A DNA stretch of 5,608 nt from Kiloniellales bacterium (lineage in GTDB: Bacteria > Pseudomonadota > Alphaproteobacteria > Kiloniellales > JAKSDN01). This document shows, piece by piece, positions 1 to 5,608 of the stretch. The DNA lies in assembly GCA_022360075.1 (NCBI GenBank), contig JAKSDN010000891.1:1-5608 (forward strand), given 5' to 3'. A program made the position numbers and the translations under genes. The notes under the pieces were generated by a model that worked only from the letters and a program-made list of their open reading frames with translations, searched no databases and was not told the origin of the DNA. Numbering within the stretch: the stretch's first letter is position 1; every line of letters starts with the position of its first letter.

Positions 1-197
1 ATGTGATGGACGCCGAGCGCCTGCGCCACCTCGACGGTGCGGTCGCTGGAGCCATCGTCGATGACCTGCAGCTCGAGCCGCTCGACTCCGTCGATCTCGC
101 GGGGAATGTCCGCGAGCGTTTGCGGCAGGGTCTGCTCCTCGTTGAAGCAGGGGATCTGGACGATCAGCTTTACGGGCGGTTTCACGGGCAGCGTCAC
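1..197 (-). CDS. Family 2 glycosyltransferase, N-terminal part (runs off left edge)
   Basis: This is the first 65 codons of a GT-A fold, family 2 glycosyltransferase; the rest lies beyond the left edge. The visible part has the usual opening: a short basic lead, the beta-strand [11 protein letters not shown] (residues 11-21) that begins the nucleotide-sugar fold, then an alpha-helical stretch and [10 protein letters not shown] (about residues 45-54), whose Asp pair binds the nucleotide. The sequence ends at ALGVHH, still well before the DXD metal site. The chosen start is GTG at 197-195, because AGGA (209-206) sits 8 bases upstream; a second GTG at 185-183 is in frame but less well placed. 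An in-frame TAG lies upstream at 269-267. It is divergent from the operon on the other strand and shares its regulatory gap. The family is typical of polyprenyl-phosphate sugar synthases and polysaccharide transferases. Donor and acceptor are unknown. Confidence 0.85.
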   Translation of the reverse strand, partial: MTLPVKPPVKLIVQIPCFNEEQTLPQTLADIPREIDGVERLELQVIDDGSSDRTVEVAQALGVHH

Positions 198-205
198 CGG
201 CGGCG

Positions 206-210
206 TCCTG
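206..210 (-). promoter_or_regulatory. Ribosome binding site of the divergent glycosyltransferase
   Basis: Read on the minus strand, CAGGA ends 8 bases before the GTG at 197. This spacing is the main reason for preferring that GTG over the in-frame GTG twelve bases further in. Confidence 0.55.
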
Positions 211-272
211 CAACGGGGCTCGCCTGACAAGCGGCGGGCGAGGGGCCTTCCCGGCCTCGATGGAGGCTAGCC

Positions 273-350
273 GATCGGGCTTAAGAAGGTGTTAGGACTC
301 GCCTTGCTGCGACCGCTCGGCCCAGGGAAACCCCAGGACTTAAGCCGATC
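273..350. repeat. Imperfect inverted repeat in the divergent intergenic region
   Basis: GATCGGGCTTAAG at 273-285 and CTTAAGCCGATC at 339-350 are reverse complements apart from one extra G in the left arm. They are separated by 53 bases. Each arm carries one TTAA of the two CtrA-type sites, so the pair may be two opposed copies of an extended operator. It could also form a long hairpin, but the loop is large and no T-run follows, so it does not look like a terminator. Confidence 0.5.
281..295. promoter_or_regulatory. Probable CtrA-type site, 7 of 8 consensus bases
   Basis: The bases read TTAA, then GAAGGTG, then TTAG. That is the CtrA spacing of seven with one mismatch (final A to G). It lies 84 bases upstream of the GTG start of the minus-strand glycosyltransferase. 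On the minus strand a GCTAG (271-267), which vaguely resembles the GCTA core of an alphaproteobacterial -10 element, lies nine bases past the site. It is weaker than the site at 340-355, and part of its support comes from being next to it. Confidence 0.45.
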
Positions 351-355
351 TTAAC
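340..355. promoter_or_regulatory. CtrA-type site, perfect TTAA-N7-TTAAC
   Basis: The sequence is TTAA (340-343), a seven-base spacer GCCGATC, then TTAAC (351-355). This equals the full consensus for CtrA, the alphaproteobacterial cell-cycle response regulator. Because TTAA is its own complement, the site is also a palindrome, TTAAG-N5-CTTAA (340-354). It ends 53 bases before the ATG of the first operon gene. No convincing -10 element is visible between it and the gene, so whether it activates or represses is open. In DNA this GC-rich, a chance full match is unlikely: roughly 0.17 to the eighth power per position, using an estimated base composition. Confidence 0.65.
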
Positions 356-394
356 GCCGGACGGGCAGTCTCGTGCCTTGGCTTTCTCGCCTTC

Positions 395-400
395 GAGAGG
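395..400 (+). promoter_or_regulatory. Ribosome binding site that fixes the start of the GtrB-like gene
   Basis: GAGAGG sits 8 bases before the ATG at 409. An upstream in-frame GTG at 373 would add 12 residues but has no comparable purine stretch in front of it. The ATG is therefore preferred. Confidence 0.7.
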
Positions 401-408
401 CTCTTTTG

Positions 409-1467
409 ATGACCCGTCAGGCACAGGTAGGGACTGACGATCCGGGTCCGGCGATCTCGATCGTCGTACCGATGTACGACGAAGCCGAGGTGCTCGACGG
501 CTTCTTCTCCCGGCTTTGCGCGGTCCTCGAACCCCTGGCCCGAAACCTCGGGCGCAGCTACGAGATCATCTGCGTCAACGACGGCAGCCGGGACGACACG
601 CTGGCGCGTCTGATGCACCACCGCCAGGACAATCCGGCGATCAAGATCCTCGATCTCTCGCGCAACTTCGGCAAGGAGATCGCGCTGACCGCCGGGCTCG
701 ACCACGCCCGCGGCGCGGCCGTGATCCCGATGGACGCCGATCTCCAGGACCCGCCCGAGCTGATCCCCGAGCTGGTGGCACGCTGGCTCGAAGGCCATGA
801 CGTGGTCTATGCGACGCGGCAGTCGCGCAGCGGCGACAGCCTGGCCAAGCGGGCAACGGCGAGCTGGTTCTACCGGCTGCACAACAAGCTGGCCGAAGTC
901 GAGATACCGCGCGACACCGGCGACTTCCGACTGATGGATCAGCGGGTGATCGAGGCGCTTCGACAGTTGCCGGAACGCCACCGCTTCATGAAGGGCCTCT
1001 TCGCCTGGGTCGGCTATCGCCAGGCGAGCGTCGCCTATCGGCGCGAGGAGCGCTCGGCCGGTCAGTCCAAGTGGCGTTACTGGCGGCTGTGGAACTTCGC
1101 CCTCGACGGCATCACTTCCTCTTCGACGCTGCCGCTCAGGATCTGGACCTATGTCGGCTGCGCGATCGCCGCCGTCGCCTTCCTCTACGGCCTGACGCTG
1201 ATCTCGCTCACCTTGATCCAAGGCAACGACGTGCCCGGCTACGCCTCGCTCATGGTGGCGGTGCTCTTCTTCGGCGGCATCAATCTGGTCGGCCTCGGCG
1301 TGCTGGGCGAGTACATCGGCCGCATCTACGGCGAGACCAAGCAGCGACCGCTTTACCTCCTGCAGCAGACCATCGGCTTCGATGGCAGCGACAAGACGAG
1401 ACGGGAATGGAACGACAAGTCTACGAGCGAATGGCGGCGATTGAAGACCGGCACTGGTGGTTCGTAG
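409..1467 (+). CDS. GtrB/DPM1-like polyprenyl-phosphate glycosyltransferase
   Basis: This 352-residue protein is a family 2 glycosyltransferase with two C-terminal membrane helices, the layout of GtrB, ArnC and bacterial dolichyl-phosphate-mannose synthase relatives. By family knowledge it moves a sugar from a nucleotide donor to polyprenyl phosphate at the cytoplasmic face of the inner membrane. Visible motifs, numbered from ATG 409, are ISIVVPMYDE (16-25), VNDGSRDDT (56-64), the metal-binding DADLQDPPE (109-117), DTGDFRLMD (169-177), and the RxxGQSKWRYW segment (215-225) that precedes the membrane part. Hydrophobic helices lie at about 243-270 and 278-302, followed by GEYIGRIYGETKQRPLY, a familiar end of this family. 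Length is normal. The last 20 or so residues are polar, low in conservation features, and encoded in the 61-base overlap with the next gene. It is the first gene of the operon. Donor sugar unknown, so no gene symbol is assigned. Confidence 0.93.
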   Translation: MTRQAQVGTDDPGPAISIVVPMYDEAEVLDGFFSRLCAVLEPLARNLGRSYEIICVNDGSRDDTLARLMHHRQDNPAIKILDLSRNFGKEIALTAGLDHARGAAVIPMDADLQDPPELIPELVARWLEGHDVVYATRQSRSGDSLAKRATASWFYRLHNKLAEVEIPRDTGDFRLMDQRVIEALRQLPERHRFMKGLFAWVGYRQASVAYRREERSAGQSKWRYWRLWNFALDGITSSSTLPLRIWTYVGCAIAAVAFLYGLTLISLTLIQGNDVPGYASLMVAVLFFGGINLVGLGVLGEYIGRIYGETKQRPLYLLQQTIGFDGSDKTRREWNDKSTSEWRRLKTGTGGS

Positions 1468-2141
1468 CCCGTCGCCGCATCCTCGACGAGGTCCTGTCCC
1501 GCCTGGTGACGCTGCCCGACAAGCCGCGGATTCTCGAGGCCGGCTGCGGCACCGGCGGCAATCTCGGCCTGCTCGGGCGCCACGGGCGGGTCTCGGCCTT
1601 CGAGCCGGACGAAACGGCCCGCCGCCTGGCCGCGGCCAAGGGCGAGCACGAGATCCTAGGCGGCAGTCTGCCCGATGGAATCCCCTATCCGGCGCGGAGC
1701 TTCGACCTCGTCGCCGCCCTCGATATCCTGGAGCACGTCGAGGACGACCGCGGGTCCCTGCATCGCCTTTACGAACGCCTGCGTCCCGGCGGATGGCTGA
1801 TGCTCACGGTGCCTGCCTTTCCGTTTCTTTGGAGCCGGCACGACGAGTTGCACCACCACCGGCGCCGCTATCGGCGCCAGGAGCTGCTCGACAAGCTGCA
1901 AGAGGCCAACTTCGAGGCCGCCTACGTCACCCACTTCAACGTGCTGCTGTTTCCCCTGATCGCGGCGGTTCGCCTGGTCAACGGTTTGCTCGGCGCCCGC
2001 GGCAGCGACGACGAGCGCGTTCCCGCGGCGCCGATCAACGCGCTGCTGACGGCGCTCTTCGCGGGGGAGCGGCATTGGATCGGCCGCCTGTCCTGCTTCT
2101 TCGGCGTCTCACTGCTCGTGCTGGCGAGGCGCCCCGGCTGA
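1407..2141 (+). CDS. Class I SAM-dependent methyltransferase
   Basis: This 244-residue protein has the Rossmann-fold methyltransferase motifs in order: motif I LEAGCGTGGN (43-52), which binds S-adenosylmethionine; the acidic FEPD (65-68) at the end of the second strand; FDLVAALDILEHVEDD (99-114) as motif II; and LRPGGWLMLTVPAF (125-138) as motif III. It also has an N-terminal IEDRHWWFVARRRIL segment and HDELHHHRRRYRRQEL (145-160), both of which I recall from methyltransferases encoded beside polysaccharide and lipid-sugar genes. A hydrophobic stretch at 177-195 could bring it to the membrane. The ATG at 1407 is chosen because MERQVYERMAAIEDRHWWF looks like the normal family start; the in-frame ATG at 1431 is the alternative and would still overlap the upstream gene by 37 bases. 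The likely target is a sugar or lipid-linked intermediate made by the neighbours, which is inference; small-molecule, lipid or protein targets remain possible. Confidence 0.9.
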   Translation: MERQVYERMAAIEDRHWWFVARRRILDEVLSRLVTLPDKPRILEAGCGTGGNLGLLGRHGRVSAFEPDETARRLAAAKGEHEILGGSLPDGIPYPARSFDLVAALDILEHVEDDRGSLHRLYERLRPGGWLMLTVPAFPFLWSRHDELHHHRRRYRRQELLDKLQEANFEAAYVTHFNVLLFPLIAAVRLVNGLLGARGSDDERVPAAPINALLTALFAGERHWIGRLSCFFGVSLLVLARRPG

Positions 2142-2575
2142 TGGCCGGCATGATCGCTCAGGCGCTGCGCTTCTCCTTGGTCGGCGTGGCCGCGACGTTG
2201 CTCCACGTGCTGCTGATGGTCGGTCTCGTCGAGTCGGGGCTGCTGGCGCCCTTCGAAGCGAACTTCGTCGCCTTCAGCGGTGCCCTGCTGCTCTCCTATC
2301 TCGGCAACTTGCGCTGGACTTTCGGCCTGCGCGGCCGGCATCAGACCCACGTCCCGCGCTTTGTCACCGTGGCCCTGCTCGGATTCTTGCTCAACCAGGC
2401 GATCGTCTACGGCGTGGTCGATCTCCTTCAGGGCGACTACCGCCTGGCGCTCGCCTTGGTTGTCCTGATCGTGCCGGCGCTGAGCTTCCTGGCCAACCGT
2501 CATTGGGCCTTTCGCGAATGGGCGCGGCAGCCCGCCGGGCGCGGTGACCGCGCGGAGCCTGTCGGACGGCCATGA
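2141..2575 (+). CDS. GtrA-like four-helix membrane protein
   Basis: This 144-residue protein matches the GtrA/DPMS-associated family in length, topology and motifs. It has four predicted helices at about 10-30, 39-57, 73-94 and 102-120. The family pattern is visible: RFSLVGVAATLLH at the start, ANFVAFSGALLLSYLGNLRWTF (40-61) across helix 2, RFVTVALLGFLLNQ (73-86), and FLANRHWAF (116-124) after helix 4. GtrA proteins are thought to help translocate polyprenyl-phosphate sugars to the periplasmic face or to assist the partner synthase; experimental proof of flipping is limited. The start ATG shares its A with the TGA of the methyltransferase gene (a one-base overlap), and GAGG lies at 2126-2129, 11 bases upstream. 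A second in-frame ATG at 2150 is possible. The last 20 residues are polar and rich in Gly, Arg and Pro, probably a non-conserved cytoplasmic tail. The partner synthase is most likely the GtrB-like protein two genes upstream. Confidence 0.88.
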   Translation: MAGMIAQALRFSLVGVAATLLHVLLMVGLVESGLLAPFEANFVAFSGALLLSYLGNLRWTFGLRGRHQTHVPRFVTVALLGFLLNQAIVYGVVDLLQGDYRLALALVVLIVPALSFLANRHWAFREWARQPAGRGDRAEPVGRP

Positions 2576-4167
2576 GCGCGGCGGCGCAGTCAGGCGCGGT
2601 ATCGGCCCCGGCGCCTTCTCAAGGCTGGAGCCTGGTCTTTGCGCTGTCGTGCATCGTCCTCCTGCTCGCCGCGCTCGGCCAGCGGCTGACCGCGACACTC
2701 AACCACGACAGCGCCTGGTACCTGGATGCCACGTCGCGCTGGCTCGATGGTGCCGTGCTCTACCGCGATATCATGGAGGTCAATCCGCCGCTCGCCTTCT
2801 TTCTGACCGCCCCGGCCCTATGGCTGGCGGAGGCTAGTGGACTGAGCCCGGTGGTGGCCTTCGTCGTCTACGTCTTCGCTCTGATCGCGCTGTCGCTGAG
2901 CCTTGTCGTTCTGCTGCTTGGCGACGCGGCCGTTGGGTCGGCGAGGCCGCGCCGCCGCCTGCTGCTGCTCGGCGGTTTCTGCGCGCTCGCCGTCGTCCCG
3001 GCCGGCGATTTCGGCCAGCGCGAGCACCTGATGGTCGTGCTCGTCTTGCCCTATATCGTTCTCGTCGGCGGGCGCCCCGCGGGCGATGCCTGTGCGGCCG
3101 GTCTGGCGATCGTCATCGGCTGCCTGGCGGGGCTCGGCCTTTGCCTCAAGCCGCACTTCTTCCTCCTGCCGATCGGTCTCGAGCTCTACCTGCTGATGCG
3201 GACGAGATCGCTTGCCCGCCTTTTCCGCGCAGAAACGCTCGCCCTCGGCGCCACGGTTGCGGCCTATGGGCTGACGGTCGTTCTCGCGACGCCGGACTAC
3301 CTGACTCGAATCCTGCCGATCGCCTTCGAGGTCTACGAAGGCGCCTACCGCACGCCCTTGGGTGCTTTCCTCTGGTCGTCGCGCGGCTGGCTGATCCTCC
3401 TGGCCCTGTCGCTGCTGCTCTATCGGCTCCTTCGGCCGCAGCTTCAGCGGCGCGGCTTCGCCGATGCGGCCTGCGTCGCGGCGCTTTGCTTCTTTGCCAT
3501 CTTCTGCGTGCAGATGAAGGGCTGGTCCTATCAGTTCTACCCGGTCCTGGCTGCCCTGACGCTGCTGGCAGCCGCTTGCCTCGGCGAGGAGGGCGCGGGC
3601 GAACGGGCGGCGGGCCTGGGCTTGAGGCGTATTGCGGTTTCGGTGCTGATCCTCACGCTGGTGATCGGCGAGACGGTCTTGGCGCGCAGCGGCCCGCGCT
3701 ACGCCCTGGCGCATCAGCTCGCACCGATCCTGCGCGACGAGGCCGCCGGTGAGGCGATCTACGTCTTCGCGTCCAACGTCTCGGCGAGCTATCCGATGGT
3801 GACCTACAGCGGCGTGCGCAGCGCCTCGCGCTATCCGGCGCACTGGCTGCTACCGGGACTGCTTCGCGCCCGGGCCGCCTCGGGCGATTCGCCGCGCCTG
3901 CGGGACGTCGAGCGCTTCCTGCGTGACAGCGTGGTCGAAGACCTGATGCGCGATCCGCCCGCTTTGGTGCTGGTCGATGACAGACCGCAAAAATCCTACT
4001 TCGGCGGGATCGACTTCGACTACCTCGATTACTTCCTGGCCGATCCGCGCTTCGCCGAGATCTGGTCCGGCTACGAAAAGCTCACCCGGATCGGCGGGAT
4101 CGACGTCTTTCGGCGCTCGGCCGGCGAAGAGACGCGGCCGCGCCCCCCAGTTGGGGCGAGGTCATGA
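2572..4167 (+). CDS. GT-C-like polytopic membrane glycosyltransferase
   Basis: This 531-residue protein has about eleven hydrophobic segments between residues 20 and 370 and a soluble C-terminal part (371-531). The layout fits GT-C enzymes that use lipid-linked sugars on the periplasmic side, such as ArnT/PMT-like (GT39 and GT83) proteins. The first long loop carries LNHDSAWYLDATSRWLDG (43-60), then LYRDIMEVNPPL (63-74). The Asp at 46 is the expected catalytic acidic residue, and the YRD...NPP pattern is typical of PMT_2-like proteins. Further marks are DFGQREHLM (146-154), LKPHFF (192-197) and MKGWSYQFYP (315-324), which I recall from a conserved and often unnamed alphaproteobacterial group. 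The start overlaps the gtrA-like stop as ATGA (2572-2575), so translation is probably coupled. It is the best candidate for the transferase that uses the lipid-sugar made upstream. The acceptor is unknown, and the GT-C assignment rests on topology and motifs rather than a proven match. Confidence 0.8.
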   Translation: MSAAAQSGAVSAPAPSQGWSLVFALSCIVLLLAALGQRLTATLNHDSAWYLDATSRWLDGAVLYRDIMEVNPPLAFFLTAPALWLAEASGLSPVVAFVVYVFALIALSLSLVVLLLGDAAVGSARPRRRLLLLGGFCALAVVPAGDFGQREHLMVVLVLPYIVLVGGRPAGDACAAGLAIVIGCLAGLGLCLKPHFFLLPIGLELYLLMRTRSLARLFRAETLALGATVAAYGLTVVLATPDYLTRILPIAFEVYEGAYRTPLGAFLWSSRGWLILLALSLLLYRLLRPQLQRRGFADAACVAALCFFAIFCVQMKGWSYQFYPVLAALTLLAAACLGEEGAGERAAGLGLRRIAVSVLILTLVIGETVLARSGPRYALAHQLAPILRDEAAGEAIYVFASNVSASYPMVTYSGVRSASRYPAHWLLPGLLRARAASGDSPRLRDVERFLRDSVVEDLMRDPPALVLVDDRPQKSYFGGIDFDYLDYFLADPRFAEIWSGYEKLTRIGGIDVFRRSAGEETRPRPPVGARS

Positions 4168-5608
4168 GCACGCTCGCGCTGCCGATGTCCCGCCCGGCCG
4201 CCGATCGATCGAGCTGGCCTCTTCTGCTCGCCGCCCATGCCGTGCTGTTGACCGCCGTCCTGGTGCCGCTGTTTTCGGTCGAGACGCCGCCGCTCGCCGA
4301 CTACCCGAACCACCTCGCGCGCATGCACATCATGAGCGCCATCGAGCGGGATTCCTGGCTCGACAGCATCTATGCCGTCGAGTGGAAGGCGCTGCCCAAT
4401 CTGGCGATGGACCTGCTGGTCCCGCCGCTTGCCGGTCTGCTGGGCGCCGACCTGGCCTGCCGCCTGTTCCTGGCGGCCTGCTTCGCGCTGCTGGCCGCCG
4501 GCACGGCTTTGCTGCATTGGAGTCTGTATCGCCGCGCGAGCGCCTGGCCCCTGGTCGTCTACCTCTTTTTCTACAACCACATCGTCGCGCTCGGCTTTCT
4601 CAACTTCATCTTCGGCACCGGGCTCATGCTCCTGTGCTTCGCCCTGTGGATCGCGTCGAAGCGCTGGGCGCTTTGGCCGCGTAGCGCTCTGTTCGGCTTG
4701 CTGTCGACGGTTCTGCTCTTCGCTCACTTCGGCGCCTTCGCGGCCTATGGCCTTTGCGTTCTGGCCTACGAGCTGGGGCTCGCGCTGCGCGGCGGCGGGG
4801 CATCGCTGTATCGTCGCGGCCTCGCGCTCGCCGGCAAGGGGCTGCAGTTCGCCGCTCCCTTGACGCTTCTCGTCCTCCTGAGCCCGAGCCCGCCGGGCGA
4901 GCTGAGCCTGCGCTACGACCTCTGGTCCAAGGTCCGCGGTCTGCTCTCGCCGGTGCTGTTCCATCAACGATCGGACGAGGTCGTCCTCTTTGCGCTCCTG
5001 CTCGCGATCCTTCTCTTCCTGCACGCCCGGCGCTGGCTCGCGTTTCACGGAGACCTGCTGTTTCCGGTGGTCGCGCTCGCCCTCGCGTTGCTCGCGGTGC
5101 CGACCTGGCTCATGGACAACTGGGGCAACGACTTGAGGATCGGTCTGCCCTTGGCCGCCATCTTCGTCGCGGCGCTTTCGATCCGCCTGCCGCGGCGGGC
5201 GGGGCTGGCGCTCGGGGCCGTCTTTCTCGTCCTGCTCGGCTACCGCGTGACCGTGATGACCGACGACTGGCGGCGCTACGACGCGCTTTACGCGGAGTTC
5301 CGCCTGGCCAGCGCGGTCTTCGAGCCCGGCAGCAGCGTCTTGCCCGCGGCCGACAATGCCGAGAACGTCACCGCCTTCGCGCCCGCGCCGACGAGCTTGC
5401 CCTTCTTCAACGTCTACGCGCTCTCACTGCTGGAGCGGCCGGTCTTCCTGCCGACCCTCTTCACCGCTGAAGGCCGCCAGATCCTCTCGGTCAAGCCGCC
5501 GTATCGGGACTGGGACGTGCCCCATTCCCGTCCGCTGTACCCGGCGATGCTCGAGCGGACGGTCGATCCGACGAGCGCGCCGGCGCTGAGGCGGGAGCGG
5601 AGCCTCTC
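4164..5608 (+). CDS. Second polytopic membrane protein, possible GT-C enzyme (cut by right edge)
   Basis: The frame opens with ATG overlapping the previous stop as ATGA and stays open for 481 complete codons to the window edge, so the stop is not seen. The protein has about ten hydrophobic segments between residues 19 and 362, then a soluble part from 363 onward. The first loop holds LADYPNHLARMHIM (44-57), followed by LPNLAMDLLVPPL (77-89). The Asp at 46 is at the place where GT-C enzymes keep their catalytic acid. FLNFIFGTGLMLL (145-157), LLFAHFGAFAAYGL (184-197) and DNWGNDLRIGLPL (318-330) look like family motifs. I recognise the general pattern from alphaproteobacterial multi-spanning proteins that usually carry no functional name. 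A GG-rich stretch (4153-4161) just before the start can serve as a ribosome site. Being downstream of gtrB- and gtrA-like genes suggests a second transferase, or another step on the same glycan; a transport or polymerase role is not excluded. Confidence 0.8.
   Translation, partial: MSTLALPMSRPAADRSSWPLLLAAHAVLLTAVLVPLFSVETPPLADYPNHLARMHIMSAIERDSWLDSIYAVEWKALPNLAMDLLVPPLAGLLGADLACRLFLAACFALLAAGTALLHWSLYRRASAWPLVVYLFFYNHIVALGFLNFIFGTGLMLLCFALWIASKRWALWPRSALFGLLSTVLLFAHFGAFAAYGLCVLAYELGLALRGGGASLYRRGLALAGKGLQFAAPLTLLVLLSPSPPGELSLRYDLWSKVRGLLSPVLFHQRSDEVVLFALLLAILLFLHARRWLAFHGDLLFPVVALALALLAVPTWLMDNWGNDLRIGLPLAAIFVAALSIRLPRRAGLALGAVFLVLLGYRVTVMTDDWRRYDALYAEFRLASAVFEPGSSVLPAADNAENVTAFAPAPTSLPFFNVYALSLLERPVFLPTLFTAEGRQILSVKPPYRDWDVPHSRPLYPAMLERTVDPTSAPALRRERSL

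Noticed and set aside
240..258. GC-rich hairpin (GGCC arms around TTCCC), possible terminator
   Set aside because: There is no T-run on either strand and it lies in the 5' leader of the minus-strand gene. Such short GGCC stems are common in GC-rich DNA.
296..300. GACTC, a possible CcrM (GANTC) methylation site next to the CtrA-type sites
   Set aside because: About ten other GANTC sites lie in the coding parts of the window, so one in the gap is no more than chance predicts.
321..337. Direct repeat CCCAGG spaced by 11 bases
   Set aside because: It is six bases long, GC-rich and seen only twice; not enough to call an operator.
373..408. Upstream GTG start that would add 12 residues to the GtrB-like protein
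   Set aside because: No ribosome site precedes it, whereas the ATG at 409 has GAGAGG at ideal spacing, and the added residues fall outside the family fold.
340..1221. Long minus-strand open frame across the GtrB-like gene
   Set aside because: It is rich in Arg, Gln, Asp and Ala, has no motif, and lies antisense to a gene with clear family 2 motifs. Long antisense frames are expected in DNA of this GC content.
2818..3843. Long minus-strand open frame across the GT-C-like gene
   Set aside because: Composition is dominated by Arg, Gln, Glu and Ala with no fold-like pattern. The opposite strand encodes a coherent membrane protein over the same span.
4372..4863. Plus-strand frame inside the last gene, rich in Ser, Arg and Cys
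   Set aside because: It is out of frame with the well-supported membrane protein that starts at 4164, and its composition is unlike a real protein.
4071..5048. Long minus-strand open frame across the last gene
   Set aside because: It is highly charged and low in complexity, typical of the complement of a Leu/Ala-rich membrane protein gene.

Overview
This GC-rich window (about two thirds G+C by eye) looks like chromosomal DNA of an alphaproteobacterium, possibly of the Rhodospirillales or a related group. The evidence is the codon usage, the protein families, and a textbook CtrA recognition sequence (TTAA-N7-TTAAC) in the only sizeable intergenic gap. No rRNA, tRNA, CRISPR array, insertion sequence or phage gene was found. 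The lineage is an inference; no marker gene is present.

Layout: (1) 1-197, minus strand: the first 65 codons of a family 2 glycosyltransferase that runs off the left edge. (2) 198-408: a 211-base divergent intergenic region with one perfect and one 7-of-8 CtrA-type site. The only three TTAA tetramers I found in the window make up these two sites. (3) 409 to the right edge, plus strand: five tightly packed genes whose neighbours overlap by 61, 1, 4 and 4 bases, so almost certainly one operon. In order they encode a GtrB/DPM1-like polyprenyl-phosphate glycosyltransferase, a class I SAM-dependent methyltransferase, a GtrA-like four-helix membrane protein, a large GT-C-like membrane protein, and a second, different polytopic membrane protein that is cut by the right edge.

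How they may work together: GtrB-like enzymes load a sugar from a nucleotide donor onto a polyprenyl phosphate at the cytoplasmic face. GtrA-like proteins are thought to help flip that lipid-sugar across the membrane. GT-C enzymes then use it on the periplasmic side to decorate an acceptor such as a surface polysaccharide, lipid or protein. The operon therefore resembles a three-component glycosylation system (gtrA/gtrB plus a specific transferase), enlarged by a methyltransferase and a second membrane protein. The donor sugar, the acceptor and the methylation target cannot be read from the sequence. The CtrA-type sites suggest that this surface-modification operon, or the divergent glycosyltransferase, may be tied to the cell cycle or motility regulon.
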